In this document: piece by piece, positions 35,098 to 44,909 of the stretch
How positions within the stretch are numbered: the stretch's first letter is position 1
Layout of the letters: each line of letters starts with the position of its first letter
Source: Aeromonas veronii
Lineage (GTDB): Bacteria > Pseudomonadota > Gammaproteobacteria > Enterobacterales > Aeromonadaceae
Direction: 5' to 3'
DNA: 64,000 nt
NCBI RefSeq assembly: GCF_040215105.1
Contig: NZ_CP157875.1
Location: 3,807,001-3,871,000 of the forward strand
Notes under the pieces: generated by a model
The model's input: only the letters and a program-made list of their open reading frames with translations
Databases searched by the model: none
What the model was told of the DNA's origin: nothing
Made by a program: the position numbers and the translations under genes

Positions 35098-38000
35098 TTA
35101 CCTGGGGCTGCACTCCTGAATAATGACGGTGCCTACTTCACCGGATGCCTTGCTGGGATCGACCTTGATGAGGAAGCTCCACAGACCGCTGTCCAGCGTG
35201 ACACTGTTGTTACCCATGCCACCATCCCCGTGTTGCAGCGGATAGGATTGTTCAGCGCTCAGCGGGAGCAGCTTGCCGCCCGCATCCTGCACGTAGAACT
35301 GCTTGCTCCAGTTGCCATCGTCGTTGGCAAACTTGAACTCGAAACTGCCTGCATAGTTGAACGCCGCCTGATAGATGGCCAGGTTGCCATCCATCCCCTT
35401 ATAGTTCAGCTGGTAGGCGGCCTGGGCATTCCAGTTGCTCAGGCTGCCGCGCACATAGAGCGGGAAGCCGAGCGGATTGCCTGACACCGTGTCCAGCACC
35501 TTGCAGGCTTGCACCGGCTCGGTGTAGCTGACGCTCAGGCTGGGCTTTTCCTTGTTCATGGCGGTAAACACGAACTTGTAGGTTCCGGCCTTGTCGACGT
35601 TGAACGGCAGATCTCCGCCATTGGCGCAGAGCACGCTGACCTGGCCTGCCGCCAGCTGATCGGAATCACTGCATTTGCCGTAGTTGATTGGCCCGCCCCA
35701 GTCGCTACCGGCGATCTTCACCTGAGTCGACCCCAGCTGATCGGCCGTCACTTCGGTGGTGAACTCATAAGTAAAGTTGCCACTGAAGTTCATCTGGTTG
35801 ACCGGATCCCACTGGTTCAGGAAGCCGCGTACGAAGACTCCGGTGTCACCAAACGGGGGGATGGTACTCAGATCCGTCTTCTTGCCCACCGGCAGGCCTG
35901 TGCCCTGGGCACCGCTCTGCGGCTTGACGAAGACGGCGGCAGACCAGGCACCCAGGGTCAGCTCACCACCACTGACCGAGGCTCCACTGGCGATGCTGTC
36001 AGTGCCGCGATGGGCGCTGCTCAACACCATGCCGGAAAGATCGATGGGCTGATCGTTGCCGTCACGGAAGTCGCCGATGCTCTGGGAGGCGTTGCTGGCG
36101 TTGATCATCACCACCAGGCCGTCGATGGTCGGATCCAGATCCGCACCGGCGCCGGTGCCGTCATCCACGCTCATCACGATAAGACCCGGGAGCTGGTCAG
36201 GACCGGTGTTGCGAAAATCGACCCGCTTGATCACCTCGGCACCGCTGCCAAGACGCAGCAGACGGGAAGATTGGCGCAGTTCCGCCAGCTCCTGATAGAA
36301 GCCCTGCATCTCGGCAATCTGATCCGGCGTCGGCTTGCTGTGCTGGCCGAGTACCTGCTCGATCAGGCCATAGTTGGCCTCATCCTTGTCCTTGCGTGGC
36401 AGACCCTTGTCGAAGTTGTTGTCCCCAAGGGTGTAATCGACCCGGTTGTACCAGTCACCGGAATCGTAGCTGTCCCGCTCCATGGACTTGGAGCGCAGCA
36501 ACTCGCTACCAGCGTGGGTGAAGGGGATCCCCTGCCCCAGCATGGCGGTCGCGAGCGATACCCCCTGCATCCGCACCAGATCGGCACCGGCCGGCGCCTT
36601 GTAGACCAGATTGTCGAACAGGGTCTGGTTGTCATGCTTGGAGACATAGTTCTGGATTTCGGTCGGATCCTGGGCATAGCCCGCCGCCTGGCCGTTGTAG
36701 TCGATGTCAGAACCCTTCTTCGGAATGCCGTCCTTGTCGGTCAGAACGAACTCCTTGAGGTTCCCCGCCATGCCGAGGCGCACCAGATCGGACTGGTGCA
36801 GGGCGGTGGCGAGATCGACACCGTCCACCTCGTTGGGATCGATGAAGGCCCCATTGCCGAAGCCCTGGGTCTTGCGGATCCCCTCGCCGCCATCAAAGGG
36901 GCTGCCGCCACGCACCGCATCCCGCAGCCGATCGGAGAAGGAACCGATGCCGGTGCCGCCGAGATGCTTCTGGGTCGCCTGCACGAAGCGCTTGTCGTTC
37001 TCCACCTCGCCGAAGTTCCAGCCCTCCCCGTAGAAGTACATCTCCGGGTTGACCTTCTTCACCTCTGCCAGGGCCTGTACGATTTGATCTCTCGGGTGAT
37101 GCCCCATCAGATCGAAGCGGAAGGCATCTATCTTGTAGTCCCGTGCCCAGGTCACCAGGGAGTCGTCGATGAGCTTGGCAAACATGGCGTGTTCCGGCGC
37201 CGTGTTGGAGCAGCAGGTGGAGTTTTCCACCGAGCCGGTCTCCGGGTTCAGACGCTGGTAATACCAGGGCACTATCTTGTCGAGCACGGACTTCGAACTC
37301 AGCCCCGCCTCGTTGGTGTGGTTGTAGACCACGTCCATCACCACGTTCATGCCGATGTTCTGCTTGATGGCCTGCACCATCTCGCGGAACTCCTTGATCC
37401 GCACTGTCCCCTCCGCATCGGTGGCATAGGAGCCTTCCGGGGTGGTGTAGTGGTAGGGGTCATAACCCCAGTTGAAGGAGTCCACCCCGCGCAGATAGCC
37501 ATACAGCTCCTGCACCACCGGGTTTTCCTTGCTATCCGTGGTCTGCAGATCCTCCAGCACGGACGCTATGGTCTGGCCGCCACCACAGTGGCTGGCGAAC
37601 TTGGAGTTCTTGACCTCGGGATTGACCTCGCACAGCTTGCTGAAGTCGTCGCTGATGTTGGCGACCTTGGCCGGATCCTCGTCGATGGTGGCGATGTCGA
37701 ACACCGGCAGCAGGTGCAGGTGGCTGACGCCGCTCTTGGCCAGGGATTTCAGGTGCTTGACCGGCACGCTGTCGCCATCGGTCAGCCCGAGGAACTTGCC
37801 CCTGTGCTCGGCCGGGGTGGATTCATCATTGCCGGTCAGATCCCGGACGTGGGCCTCGTAGATGACGATGTCGGCCGGATTGGCCTGGCTGTGGGGGGCT
37901 TTCAGGCTATCCCAGCCCTCGGGCTTGAGGGCCGGATCGTCGAGATCCACCACCTGGCTGAACTCGGAGTTCATGGCGAGGCTCAGGGAGTAGGGGTCGG

Positions 38001-39159
38001 TCACCTGATAGGATTCCAGCTTGCGGTTGAGGGGGTGATAAACCTCGATGGCGTAGCGGTAATACTTGCCGACAAGATCGCTGCCCCCCTGCTGGCTCCA
38101 GCTGCCGCTCGCCTCATCCAGGGTCATGGCCCGCTCGCCGAGGGGCTGGTGGTGCTCATCAAACAGCGCCAGCTTGACCGACTTGGCGGTCGGCGCCCAC
38201 AGCCGGAAGGTGACGTTACCCCCCTCGACCATGGCGCCATAGCTGAGCTTGGCGGCGGCTTCGGCGTAGACGGCGTCGAGGGCGCCGGCGCTCTGCACCA
38301 GGGTCGCCCCCTGTAGCACACCGCTCGTGTCGGTGCCGATGGCCACCAGCTCCCCCTTGAGCAGGGGCTTGAGATCCGCAGCCGACGGCAGAGCAAAGGC
38401 GGCGGCATCCTTGAGGTGCGGGTACTTGGCCTGCTGCTCGGCAGTCAGGCTGGTGGGGGTCAGCTTGAGGTAGGGGAAGTCGAACACCCCTTCGCTGTTG
38501 GCGGTGATGGTACCGGACTCGGTGTAGTAGAGACGAACATGGGGTTTGTCCTTGCCCCCTTGCCAGATCAGGGTGTTGCCATCGATCAGGTGGGCACTGG
38601 CCCCGGCCACGCCGAAGGCGGCGGTGAAGGCCTCGGCACGGCTGCCGAAGATCTCGTTCTTGCCCGCGACAATGGCCACGGTGCGATCCGGGTGATCGCT
38701 GAACTCCACCTTCATGTCGGCACCGGTCAGGTTCGCCAGCTCACCGTTACGGGCGATGAAGTTGATGCAGCCTTCCATCTTGGATAGGGGCACCACCCAG
38801 GCGGGGCCGAAACTGTCCGCGGCCGACGCCGTCTTGCTGGCATCGTCCCAGCTCGCGTTCAAGCCGCCTTCGGCGGTGGCGTTACAGGCATCGTTGTTCC
38901 ACAGGTGCAAACTATGACTGGCGAAGGGGCCGTCGATGCCGCGCGCCGCGCTGGTCTGGGTATCCACCAGGGCGATCACCGCTTCGTTGGGGCCCGCCAC
39001 CAGCAGCTCGGCCGGTGGTTGCACATTGGGAAGACGAGCGACGGGCTCATCCTGAGGTGTGGGAGGAGTAGGGGACGAGGAGCCGTTGTCATTACAGCCA
39101 GACAAAAGCGCGAGCAGTGAGGCTGTTACCAGCGCCACTTTGGTCTTTTTCATATCCAT
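35098..39159 (-). CDS. pulA: Pullulanase-type alpha-1,6-glucosidase (lipoprotein)
   Basis: A 1353-residue surface or periplasmic enzyme that debranches pullulan, starch and glycogen. The signal peptide ends in the lipobox LLSGC, followed by a Ser/Pro/Thr linker ([11 protein letters not shown]), so it is lipidated like Klebsiella PulA. N-terminal pullulanase-associated and CBM48-like domains precede the GH13 barrel. The conserved regions are MDVVYNHT (near residue 610), the nucleophile [12 protein letters not shown] (near 680), the acid [10 protein letters not shown] (near 713), and VSKHDNQT (near 843). After the catalytic domain come two extra modules, each with a GFLNQWDP- or [12 protein letters not shown] start, that look like starch-binding repeats. 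It is well over the usual length. A CRP-like half-match lies near 39313-39328. Confidence 0.93.
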   Translation of the reverse strand: MDMKKTKVALVTASLLALLSGCNDNGSSSPTPPTPQDEPVARLPNVQPPAELLVAGPNEAVIALVDTQTSAARGIDGPFASHSLHLWNNDACNATAEGGLNASWDDASKTASAADSFGPAWVVPLSKMEGCINFIARNGELANLTGADMKVEFSDHPDRTVAIVAGKNEIFGSRAEAFTAAFGVAGASAHLIDGNTLIWQGGKDKPHVRLYYTESGTITANSEGVFDFPYLKLTPTSLTAEQQAKYPHLKDAAAFALPSAADLKPLLKGELVAIGTDTSGVLQGATLVQSAGALDAVYAEAAAKLSYGAMVEGGNVTFRLWAPTAKSVKLALFDEHHQPLGERAMTLDEASGSWSQQGGSDLVGKYYRYAIEVYHPLNRKLESYQVTDPYSLSLAMNSEFSQVVDLDDPALKPEGWDSLKAPHSQANPADIVIYEAHVRDLTGNDESTPAEHRGKFLGLTDGDSVPVKHLKSLAKSGVSHLHLLPVFDIATIDEDPAKVANISDDFSKLCEVNPEVKNSKFASHCGGGQTIASVLEDLQTTDSKENPVVQELYGYLRGVDSFNWGYDPYHYTTPEGSYATDAEGTVRIKEFREMVQAIKQNIGMNVVMDVVYNHTNEAGLSSKSVLDKIVPWYYQRLNPETGSVENSTCCSNTAPEHAMFAKLIDDSLVTWARDYKIDAFRFDLMGHHPRDQIVQALAEVKKVNPEMYFYGEGWNFGEVENDKRFVQATQKHLGGTGIGSFSDRLRDAVRGGSPFDGGEGIRKTQGFGNGAFIDPNEVDGVDLATALHQSDLVRLGMAGNLKEFVLTDKDGIPKKGSDIDYNGQAAGYAQDPTEIQNYVSKHDNQTLFDNLVYKAPAGADLVRMQGVSLATAMLGQGIPFTHAGSELLRSKSMERDSYDSGDWYNRVDYTLGDNNFDKGLPRKDKDEANYGLIEQVLGQHSKPTPDQIAEMQGFYQELAELRQSSRLLRLGSGAEVIKRVDFRNTGPDQLPGLIVMSVDDGTGAGADLDPTIDGLVVMINASNASQSIGDFRDGNDQPIDLSGMVLSSAHRGTDSIASGASVSGGELTLGAWSAAVFVKPQSGAQGTGLPVGKKTDLSTIPPFGDTGVFVRGFLNQWDPVNQMNFSGNFTYEFTTEVTADQLGSTQVKIAGSDWGGPINYGKCSDSDQLAAGQVSVLCANGGDLPFNVDKAGTYKFVFTAMNKEKPSLSVSYTEPVQACKVLDTVSGNPLGFPLYVRGSLSNWNAQAAYQLNYKGMDGNLAIYQAAFNYAGSFEFKFANDDGNWSKQFYVQDAGGKLLPLSAEQSYPLQHGDGGMGNNSVTLDSGLWSFLIKVDPSKASGEVGTVIIQECSPR

Positions 39160-39362
39160 TTTTTTATAATTCCCGCTGTAGTTAGTCTCGATATTCGAGT
39201 ACCCGGTTGTGGCCGAGCGGTGCCATATTAATCAGCGGGCATTGCGGCAAATGTGAGCTGATGGGCAAAAAACCACTACCCTTTCAAGAAGATAACGTTT
39301 TCATAACGAAAGTTGGATCGATCTCACAGACCGACGGCATGAATTAATCCTATTGCCTGACC

Positions 39363-39384
39363 ATCTACCCAGGTGTAGGTAGAT
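39363..39384. promoter_or_regulatory. Palindrome upstream of an unknown gene
   Basis: ATCTACC-N8-GGTAGAT lies about 40 bases before the start of the 136-residue gene at 39422. It may be an operator or a short hairpin; no regulator is assigned. Confidence 0.3.
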
Positions 39385-39421
39385 TACCCTTCATTGACAC
39401 TTGAAACAGGAAGGAAAAACG

Positions 39422-39832
39422 ATGGCACGCATAGAAGAACAGGCGAAGCGGCTGGATGCGGATTATCTGGCCATCAGCCAGTTGTTCGACCAGTTTTGTC
39501 AGCAGGCGGGCAGCCTCGCCGAGCAGTATCACTTCTTCAATTGGCCGGATTACGAGGATACCCCTCCCCTGACGCGCGCCTTCACCCTGCTGGGGGAACC
39601 CCGGGAGCTGAAGTTGCATTGCCAGCCTGGCGAGCGGGGAACCCTCAACGGGGTTCTGCAGATCCTGGATGAGGAAGGTGAAATACACGCCAGCCTGGGG
39701 TACCACGCCGATGGTCAGCTGCTGCTGGAGTCAGGCCGCCTGCTGGACAACCCGCCGGCGCTGTTGCTCAAGCTGCTGCTCGGCACCGTCTGGCATAAGG
39801 CCCCCCAGGAAGGGGAGCACCAGTCCCACTGA
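39422..39832 (+). CDS. Cytoplasmic protein of unknown function
   Basis: Not recognised. The 136-residue product begins MARIEEQAKRLDADYLAISQ and has an acidic N-terminal helical part and a beta-rich C-terminal part (TLNGVLQILDEEGEIHASLGYHADGQLLLESG). No signal peptide or membrane segment. AGGAAGGA precedes the chosen ATG; an in-frame TTG seven codons upstream overlaps the ribosome site and is rejected. It is convergent with the cation exporter gene, ending 6 bases apart. Confidence 0.6.
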   Translation: MARIEEQAKRLDADYLAISQLFDQFCQQAGSLAEQYHFFNWPDYEDTPPLTRAFTLLGEPRELKLHCQPGERGTLNGVLQILDEEGEIHASLGYHADGQLLLESGRLLDNPPALLLKLLLGTVWHKAPQEGEHQSH

Positions 39833-39838
39833 TCGGTT

Positions 39839-40783
39839 CTAGTGCGGGGTAACTTCGATGGTGAGATGCACCAGCTCCTCATGAATGGCGAGGCGCTCGC
39901 GGATCTCGCTCGCCGGCACAGGCTCAGCCATCGCCAGGGATAGCACCCCCGCATACTCCCCCTGCCCGACCCGCCATACGTGCAGGTCACGGATCTCGGC
40001 GCCGGGCAGCTCGGCAATCACCTCCCGGATCTCCGCCACCACGGGGGCATCCATCTCCGCATCCAGCAACACCAGCCCGGTATCACGCAGCAGCCCCTTG
40101 GCCCACACCGCCACCAGCACGGCCCCCACTATCCCCATCAGGGGATCCAGCCAGTCGGCCCCCCACAGCATGCCCCCCACCAGCGCCAGTATGGCCAGCA
40201 CCGAGGTCAGGGCATCCGCCAGCACGTGGATATAAGCGGCGCGCAGGTTCAAGTCCTGATGGCCGTGGTGATCCCCATGATGATGATCGTGGCCGTGATG
40301 ATGGCTGTGGTCGTGGCCATGGTGGTGGCCGTGATCGTCCTTGAGCAACCAGGCACAGGCGAGGTTCACCAGCAGGCCCAGCAGGGCGATACCGATGGCC
40401 TGCTGATAGTGAATGGGGCTGGGATCCAGCAGACGAGCCACCGACTCGAACAACATCAGCCCGGCTACCCCCACCAGCAGCAGTGCACTGGTGAAACCGC
40501 CCAGCACCTCGATCTTCCAGGTACCAAAGCTGAATCTGTGATCGCGGGCATAGTGGCGGGCGGCGCGATAGGCCAGCACGGAGAGGCCAAGCGCCAGGGC
40601 GTGGGAGCTCATGTGCCAGCCATCGGCCAGCAGGGCCATGGAGTTGAAGATCCAGCCGCCGCCTATCTCCGCCACCATCATGACGACGGTGAGCAGCACG
40701 GCCCAGCGGGTCTTCTGTTCGGCCAACGGATTACCCTGATAGACCACGGGTTGGCAGCAATGCATGGGGGCGGCGGATGACAT
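39839..40783 (-). CDS. dmeF: CDF-family cation efflux protein (DmeF-like)
   Basis: A 314-residue cation diffusion facilitator expected to export divalent metals, probably Co2+/Ni2+ or Zn2+, by proton antiport. Six transmembrane helices are visible, with metal-site motifs ALLADGWHMSSHALALG (TM2) and HVLADALTSVLAILAL (TM5). A His-rich cytoplasmic loop between TM4 and TM5 (DDHGHHHGHDHSHHHGHDHH and on) and a C-terminal CDF domain follow. GCAGGAG lies before the ATG at 40783. Divergence from an RcnR-type sensor gene with a shared palindrome points to the DmeRF arrangement; Zn2+ remains possible. Confidence 0.88.
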   Translation of the reverse strand: MSSAAPMHCCQPVVYQGNPLAEQKTRWAVLLTVVMMVAEIGGGWIFNSMALLADGWHMSSHALALGLSVLAYRAARHYARDHRFSFGTWKIEVLGGFTSALLLVGVAGLMLFESVARLLDPSPIHYQQAIGIALLGLLVNLACAWLLKDDHGHHHGHDHSHHHGHDHHHGDHHGHQDLNLRAAYIHVLADALTSVLAILALVGGMLWGADWLDPLMGIVGAVLVAVWAKGLLRDTGLVLLDAEMDAPVVAEIREVIAELPGAEIRDLHVWRVGQGEYAGVLSLAMAEPVPASEIRERLAIHEELVHLTIEVTPH

Positions 40784-40813
40784 GAATTTCTCCTGCAAGG
40801 TGGAATGCAATAT

Positions 40814-40831
40814 ACTATACCCCAGTATAGT
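40814..40831. promoter_or_regulatory. Operator between dmeF-like and RcnR-like genes
   Basis: Perfect ACTATAC-CCCA-GTATAGT dyad in the 69-base divergent intergenic region. The TACT-C/G tract-AGTA core resembles operators of the RcnR/CsoR (DUF156) family. TATACT/TATAGT-like -10 elements overlap it on both strands, so binding would block both promoters. Confidence 0.65.
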
Positions 40832-40852
40832 TTTAATGTGCGAGAGGATCCC

Positions 40853-41128
40853 ATGTCACACACGGTACATAACAAGAAGAAACTGCTGGCGCGGGTCAGA
40901 CGCATCAAGGGACAGACAGGGGCGCTGGAGAGCGCGCTGGAGCAGGAAAGCGACTGCGCCGCCATCCTGCAGCAGATCGCGGCCATCCGTGGCGCCGTCA
41001 ACGGCCTGATGCTGGAGGTGCTGGAGGGGCACATGCGCGAACACCTGGGCGCCGCCGAGGCGACCCCGGCCGAGCGGCTGGAGGATCTGGACCAGGTGGT
41101 GCAGGTACTGCGTTCCTACCTGAAATAA
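40853..41128 (+). CDS. RcnR/DmeR-type metal-sensing transcriptional repressor
   Basis: A 91-residue all-helical repressor of the DUF156 (CsoR/RcnR) family, acting as a tetramer. His3, Cys35, His60 and His64 are all present at exactly the positions that coordinate Ni(II)/Co(II) in E. coli RcnR, so it is predicted to sense those metals rather than copper or formaldehyde. The start at 40853 places His3 correctly; longer in-frame starts overlap the operator. Divergent from the CDF exporter it presumably controls. Confidence 0.88.
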   Translation: MSHTVHNKKKLLARVRRIKGQTGALESALEQESDCAAILQQIAAIRGAVNGLMLEVLEGHMREHLGAAEATPAERLEDLDQVVQVLRSYLK

Positions 41129-41294
41129 TCCATGGTCGGTGAGCCAGGCTTGCAAACGAACACCGGGTTCGGTCCGCCTTCCATGCAAAGGGGGCAAGAG
41201 TGGGGGTTCAGACTTGAGCCATCTCCGACTTTACGCCATGATGACCGCCGATCGTTGATCCCACACTCTGGATTCCAATTCGCAAGGACCCCCC

Positions 41295-42491
41295 ATGTTT
41301 GAACACGTCGATGCCTATGCTGGCGACCCCATACTGACGCTAGTCGAGACCTTCCACAAAGATACCCGCGAGCAGAAGGTGAACCTGGGGATCGGCCTCT
41401 ATTACGACGAGCAGGGCCGCATTCCGCTGCTGGCGTCGGTCCAGCAGGCCGAGGCCCAACGTGCCGCCACCCCGGCGCCGCGTCCCTATCAGCCCATGGA
41501 AGGGGCCGCCAACTACCGCACCGCCGTCCAGCACCTGCTGTTCGGGGCCGAGCATGCCGCGGTCAAGGCCGGTCGCATCGCCACCATCCAGACCATAGGC
41601 GGCTCCGGCGCCCTGAAGATCGGCGCCGATCTGCTCAAGCGCTACTTCCCGACCTCCGAGGTCTGGGTCAGCAATCCGACCTGGGACAACCACAAGGCCA
41701 TGTTCGAGGGAGCTGGCATCAAGGTGCACGACTACCCCTACTACGATGCCACCACAGGCGGCGTCCTGTTCGACGCCATGCTGGCCTACCTGAGCCAGCT
41801 GCCGGCCAGGAGCATCGTGTTGCTGCACCCCTGCTGCCACAACCCGACCGGGGTGGATCTCTCCCGTGCCCAGTGGGATCAACTCATCACCCTGGTGGTG
41901 GAGAAGAACCTCATTCCCTTCATGGACATCGCCTATCAGGGCTTCGGTGACGGCCTGGAAGAAGACGCCTACGCCATCCGCGCCATGGTGGATGCCGGGG
42001 TCAGCTTCTTCGTCAGCAACTCCTTCTCCAAGAACCTCTCCTTCTACGGCGAGCGCTGCGGCGGCCTGTCCGTCATCTGCAAGGATGCCGAAGAAGCGGG
42101 TCGGGTACTGGGCCAGATGAAGGCGACCGTGCGTCGCAACTACTCCAGCCCCCCCACCCACGGTGGCCAAATCACCGCGGCCGTGATGAACGACGCCAGC
42201 CTGCACGCCCTCTGGGTTGGCGAAGTGACCGAGATGCGTACCCGCATCAAGGCCATGCGCCAGAAGCTGTTCGAAGTGCTGAGCGCCAAGGTGCCGGGCC
42301 GCGATTTCAGCTACTTCATCAACCAGCGCGGCATGTTCAGCTACACCGGCTTCACGCCGGAGCAGGTGGATCGCCTGCGGGAAGAGTTCGCCGTCTACCT
42401 GGTGCGCTCGGGCCGCATGTGCGTGGCCGGCCTCAACAGCCGCAACGTGGACTACGTGGCCGACGCCATGGCCGCCGTGCTCAAGGGCTAA
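41295..42491 (+). CDS. tyrB: Aromatic amino acid aminotransferase
   Basis: A class I PLP aminotransferase, 398 residues, of the TyrB/AspC type. Lys246 in [17 protein letters not shown] is the PLP Schiff-base lysine. [28 protein letters not shown] and SGRMCVAGL are the classic family blocks. TyrB and AspC cannot be separated with certainty from these motifs; the HPCCHNPTG form fits both. It makes Tyr, Phe or Asp from the keto acids and ends in a strong terminator. Confidence 0.88.
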   Translation: MFEHVDAYAGDPILTLVETFHKDTREQKVNLGIGLYYDEQGRIPLLASVQQAEAQRAATPAPRPYQPMEGAANYRTAVQHLLFGAEHAAVKAGRIATIQTIGGSGALKIGADLLKRYFPTSEVWVSNPTWDNHKAMFEGAGIKVHDYPYYDATTGGVLFDAMLAYLSQLPARSIVLLHPCCHNPTGVDLSRAQWDQLITLVVEKNLIPFMDIAYQGFGDGLEEDAYAIRAMVDAGVSFFVSNSFSKNLSFYGERCGGLSVICKDAEEAGRVLGQMKATVRRNYSSPPTHGGQITAAVMNDASLHALWVGEVTEMRTRIKAMRQKLFEVLSAKVPGRDFSYFINQRGMFSYTGFTPEQVDRLREEFAVYLVRSGRMCVAGLNSRNVDYVADAMAAVLKG

Positions 42492-42497
42492 GCCCCC

Positions 42498-42522
42498 AGC
42501 CCCGCCTCGGCGGGGCTTTTTG
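42498..42522 (+). terminator. Terminator after the aminotransferase gene
   Basis: GCCCCGC / GCGGGGC stem with a CTCG loop and a T run, directly after the stop codon. Confidence 0.88.
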
Positions 42523-42539
42523 TTTCCATCCCCTTCCCC

Positions 42540-42661
42540 GGAGCCGCCATGGATCTGATCGCACTGTCTCGACTGGGGGGCCGCCACCTGCTCATTCTCA
42601 TTTCCCCTCTGGAGCCACGATGGATCTGATCGCCCTCTCCCGTTTGGGAGGCCGTCATCTG
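42540..42661 (+). repeat. Tandem duplication of the LysR gene's 5' end
   Basis: The segment 42540-42590 is repeated at 42611-42661. Both copies begin GGAGCC, have an ATG (42549 and 42620) and encode the same 14 residues MDLIALSRLGGRHL. Eight of the 14 codons differ between copies and all differences are synonymous. The first copy continues as a 26-codon frame that ends with TGA at 42629, overlapping the LysR start codon region in another frame. Confidence 0.85.
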
Positions 42662-43549
42662 GTGACCCTGCACCTGCTGCTGGACAGCCAGAGCGTCACC
42701 CGCACTGCCGAGCGCCTCTGCACGACCCCCTCCTCCGTCAGCAAGACCCTCAACCAGTTGCGGGAGCTGCTGGGGGATCAACTGCTCTACCGCCAGGGCA
42801 ACCAGCTGCTGCTCACCCCGTTTGCCGAGCGGATCGGCCCCAGCCTGCACCGCTTGCTCAGGGAGCTTAATGGTCTCACCAGCCAGGAGGGCTTCAACCC
42901 TGTCAACTGGCAGGGTCAGCTGCACATCGCCCTGCGCGAGAGCGGCATGACCTGGCCCATGGGGCCCATCCTGGGTCGACTGATGAAGGAGGTGCCGGGG
43001 CTGGTGCCGGTCATCTGGAACAAGGAGGAGCAGGCGTTGACGGCGCTGGCGGCAGGCAAACTCGATTTCGTGATCCTGCCCCATGATCAGAGCCAGCCTC
43101 TGCCGAGCCAGGCCGGGCTGGTGTGGGAGCCCCTGCGGGAAGACAGGCTCACCTGTCTGCTGCGATCGGATCACCCGGCGCTCTCCCGGGAGTGGGATCT
43201 GGATGCTTACCTGAGCTGGCGTCACATCGCCATCCGCGACACCGAGCTCGCCAGCCCCTTCTTCGAGCAGAGCCTGGCCCAGTTGCAGGTGCGGCGCCAG
43301 ATTGGCGCCACTCTGCCGGACTTTGGCAGTGCGGCGGCCCTGTTGCGCCAGAGCGATCTCATCCTCACCACCCTGGAGGGCTGGGCGAGGCAGGCCGACT
43401 TGCCGGGTCTGGTGAGCCGTCCGGTGCCGTTTGACTTTGGCGCTCTGACCCACAGCCTGGTGTGGTACGGCCCGACCGGGGAGGATCCCGCCCTGCGCTG
43501 GTTCCGCCAGCGGATCCTGCAACTGGGGCGAGGGCTCGGCCAGTCATGA
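42620..43549 (+). CDS. LysR-family transcriptional regulator
   Basis: A 309-residue LTTR. The N-terminal winged helix-turn-helix is RLGGRHLVTLHLLLDSQSVTRTAERLCTTPSSVSKTLNQLRELLGDQLLYRQG, given here in parts: recognition helix within TTPSSVSKTLNQL. The effector domain contains LHIALRESGMTW and a C-terminal regulatory fold. The start at 42620 is chosen because it gives the normal LTTR N terminus; the duplicated ATG at 42549 is in a different frame. It follows the aminotransferase terminator, so it has its own promoter. The target is unknown. Confidence 0.88.
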   Translation: MDLIALSRLGGRHLVTLHLLLDSQSVTRTAERLCTTPSSVSKTLNQLRELLGDQLLYRQGNQLLLTPFAERIGPSLHRLLRELNGLTSQEGFNPVNWQGQLHIALRESGMTWPMGPILGRLMKEVPGLVPVIWNKEEQALTALAAGKLDFVILPHDQSQPLPSQAGLVWEPLREDRLTCLLRSDHPALSREWDLDAYLSWRHIAIRDTELASPFFEQSLAQLQVRRQIGATLPDFGSAAALLRQSDLILTTLEGWARQADLPGLVSRPVPFDFGALTHSLVWYGPTGEDPALRWFRQRILQLGRGLGQS

Positions 43550-43565
43550 CACTCGGCCGGCTGGC

Positions 43566-43889
43566 TCAGGGCTTCTTGGTGTAGATGGGGCTCGGGAAGG
43601 AGGCGACGTTGTTGCCAAGATCCGTGATGCGGGCTGCCCCCTGCTTGCGCACCTGATCCACCCGCAGCACGTGGTGCATGGGGATCAGGGTGCGATTGAC
43701 GTCGGCAAACTCGCTCTTGAGCTTCTCATGGCTGGGATCCACGATGAGCGCGGTGTGGTTGTCCCAGACAAAATTCGCGATCTCGATGAAGCCGAACAAC
43801 TGCCCCTGATTGACCTCCCTGACATAGACCTCGTAACGCTCGTTGTGACAAATAAACTGCACCCGGTATAAGGCGTTGGCTTCGCTCAT
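43566..43889 (-). CDS. DUF1820 family protein
   Basis: A 107-residue cytoplasmic protein with the blocks YRVQFICHNERYEVYVREV, GFIEIANFVWD, LIVDPSHEKLKSEF and IPMHHVLRVDQV, which match the DUF1820 family of gammaproteobacteria. Function is unknown. It is convergent with the LysR gene and monocistronic. Confidence 0.85.
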   Translation of the reverse strand: MSEANALYRVQFICHNERYEVYVREVNQGQLFGFIEIANFVWDNHTALIVDPSHEKLKSEFADVNRTLIPMHHVLRVDQVRKQGAARITDLGNNVASFPSPIYTKKP

Positions 43890-44015
43890 GGCTGTCTGTT
43901 GATGGTGGACGATTGACCCATTCTAGCGATCACCGGGCCCGGGCCCTATAGACGAAGTTCACAGTTGCGTCATATCGGGTCTCAACCTGCCTTACCTCTC
44001 CCTAACACTCAGATG

Positions 44016-44909
44016 TCATATGAGCGCGGGTAGGGAAACCGCTACAAAGCCCTTGTCAATCAGCGCTTTGGCCAGCCTCTCCAGCTCCTCTCTCGAGGCC
44101 TCCTGCCAGTCGAGCGCCTCCCCGCGCACGCCGTGGTGGCGAAAGCCGTTGAGGCGGATGGAGACTGGTCCCAGACTCTGCAAGAAGGCGCACAGACCCG
44201 CGTCCACCCCCCCCGCCCCGTCGAGAAAGTCGCTTCGGCCCGGCACATGGAGCAGCCGCAGCTCGGCCAGCTTGCCGCACCGTGCCAGCAGTTGCAGGGA
44301 GGCGAGCACCCGCTCGCGGTCGTACCCGGTCAGGGCGCGGTGTACCCCGTCCCGCCACCCCTTGAGATCCAGCATGGCGCCGTCCAGCACCGGCAACAGC
44401 CGCTGCCAGCCCGCGGGTGCCAGCGAGCCGTTGCTGTCCAGCAGACAATCCAGCCGGGCCAGCTCGGGATCGGCCTTGATCAGGGTGAAGAGAGCCACCA
44501 CGAACGGCAGCTGGGTGCTGGCTTCACCGCCGGAGACGGTGACGCCGGTCAGCAACGAGGCATAACGGCGCAGCTGTGTCAGCACCTCGGCCACCGACAT
44601 GACGCGGGTCTTGGGGCTAGCCTGGCGCGGGCAGAGATCGGTGCAGCGGTCACACTGGCTGCAGAGGTCGGCCTGCCAGCTCACCTTTCCCTCATCCAGC
44701 CGCAGAGCGCCGCTCGGGCAGGCGGGGACACAGTCGCCGCAGTGATCGCATCGCCCTATGGTGTGCGGATTGTGACAGCCGGGGCAGCGAAAGTTGCACC
44801 CCTGCAGGAAGATGACCAGACGATTACCCGGCCCATCCACGCAGGAGAAGGGTAAAATCCTGCTGACGATGGCGGTTCTCGCCAGCAAGCGGCTCCGGTC
44901 AGACCCCAC
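44016..44909 (-). CDS. yjjW: YjjW-family glycyl-radical enzyme activase
   Basis: A radical SAM enzyme, 297 residues, that installs the glycyl radical on its partner enzyme. The SAM cluster motif is Cys38-x3-Cys42-x2-Cys45 (GCNFRCPGC). Two 4Fe-4S ferredoxin-like motifs follow at Cys54/57/60/64 and Cys83/86/89/93. VTVSGGEA is the SAM-binding GGE motif. It starts with GTG and overlaps yjjI by 11 bases, so the pair is cotranslated. Oxygen sensitivity of the partner implies anaerobic function. Confidence 0.92.
   Translation of the reverse strand: MGSDRSRLLARTAIVSRILPFSCVDGPGNRLVIFLQGCNFRCPGCHNPHTIGRCDHCGDCVPACPSGALRLDEGKVSWQADLCSQCDRCTDLCPRQASPKTRVMSVAEVLTQLRRYASLLTGVTVSGGEASTQLPFVVALFTLIKADPELARLDCLLDSNGSLAPAGWQRLLPVLDGAMLDLKGWRDGVHRALTGYDRERVLASLQLLARCGKLAELRLLHVPGRSDFLDGAGGVDAGLCAFLQSLGPVSIRLNGFRHHGVRGEALDWQEASREELERLAKALIDKGFVAVSLPALI

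Noticed and set aside
35509..38316. A 935-codon open frame antisense to the pullulanase gene
   Set aside because: It mirrors pulA codons, lacks a ribosome site and matches no family; it is a by-product of GC-rich third positions.
39313..39328. CRP-like site TTGGA-N6-TCACA upstream of pulA
   Set aside because: Only one half-site is perfect, so it is noted in the gene entry but not called as a separate feature.
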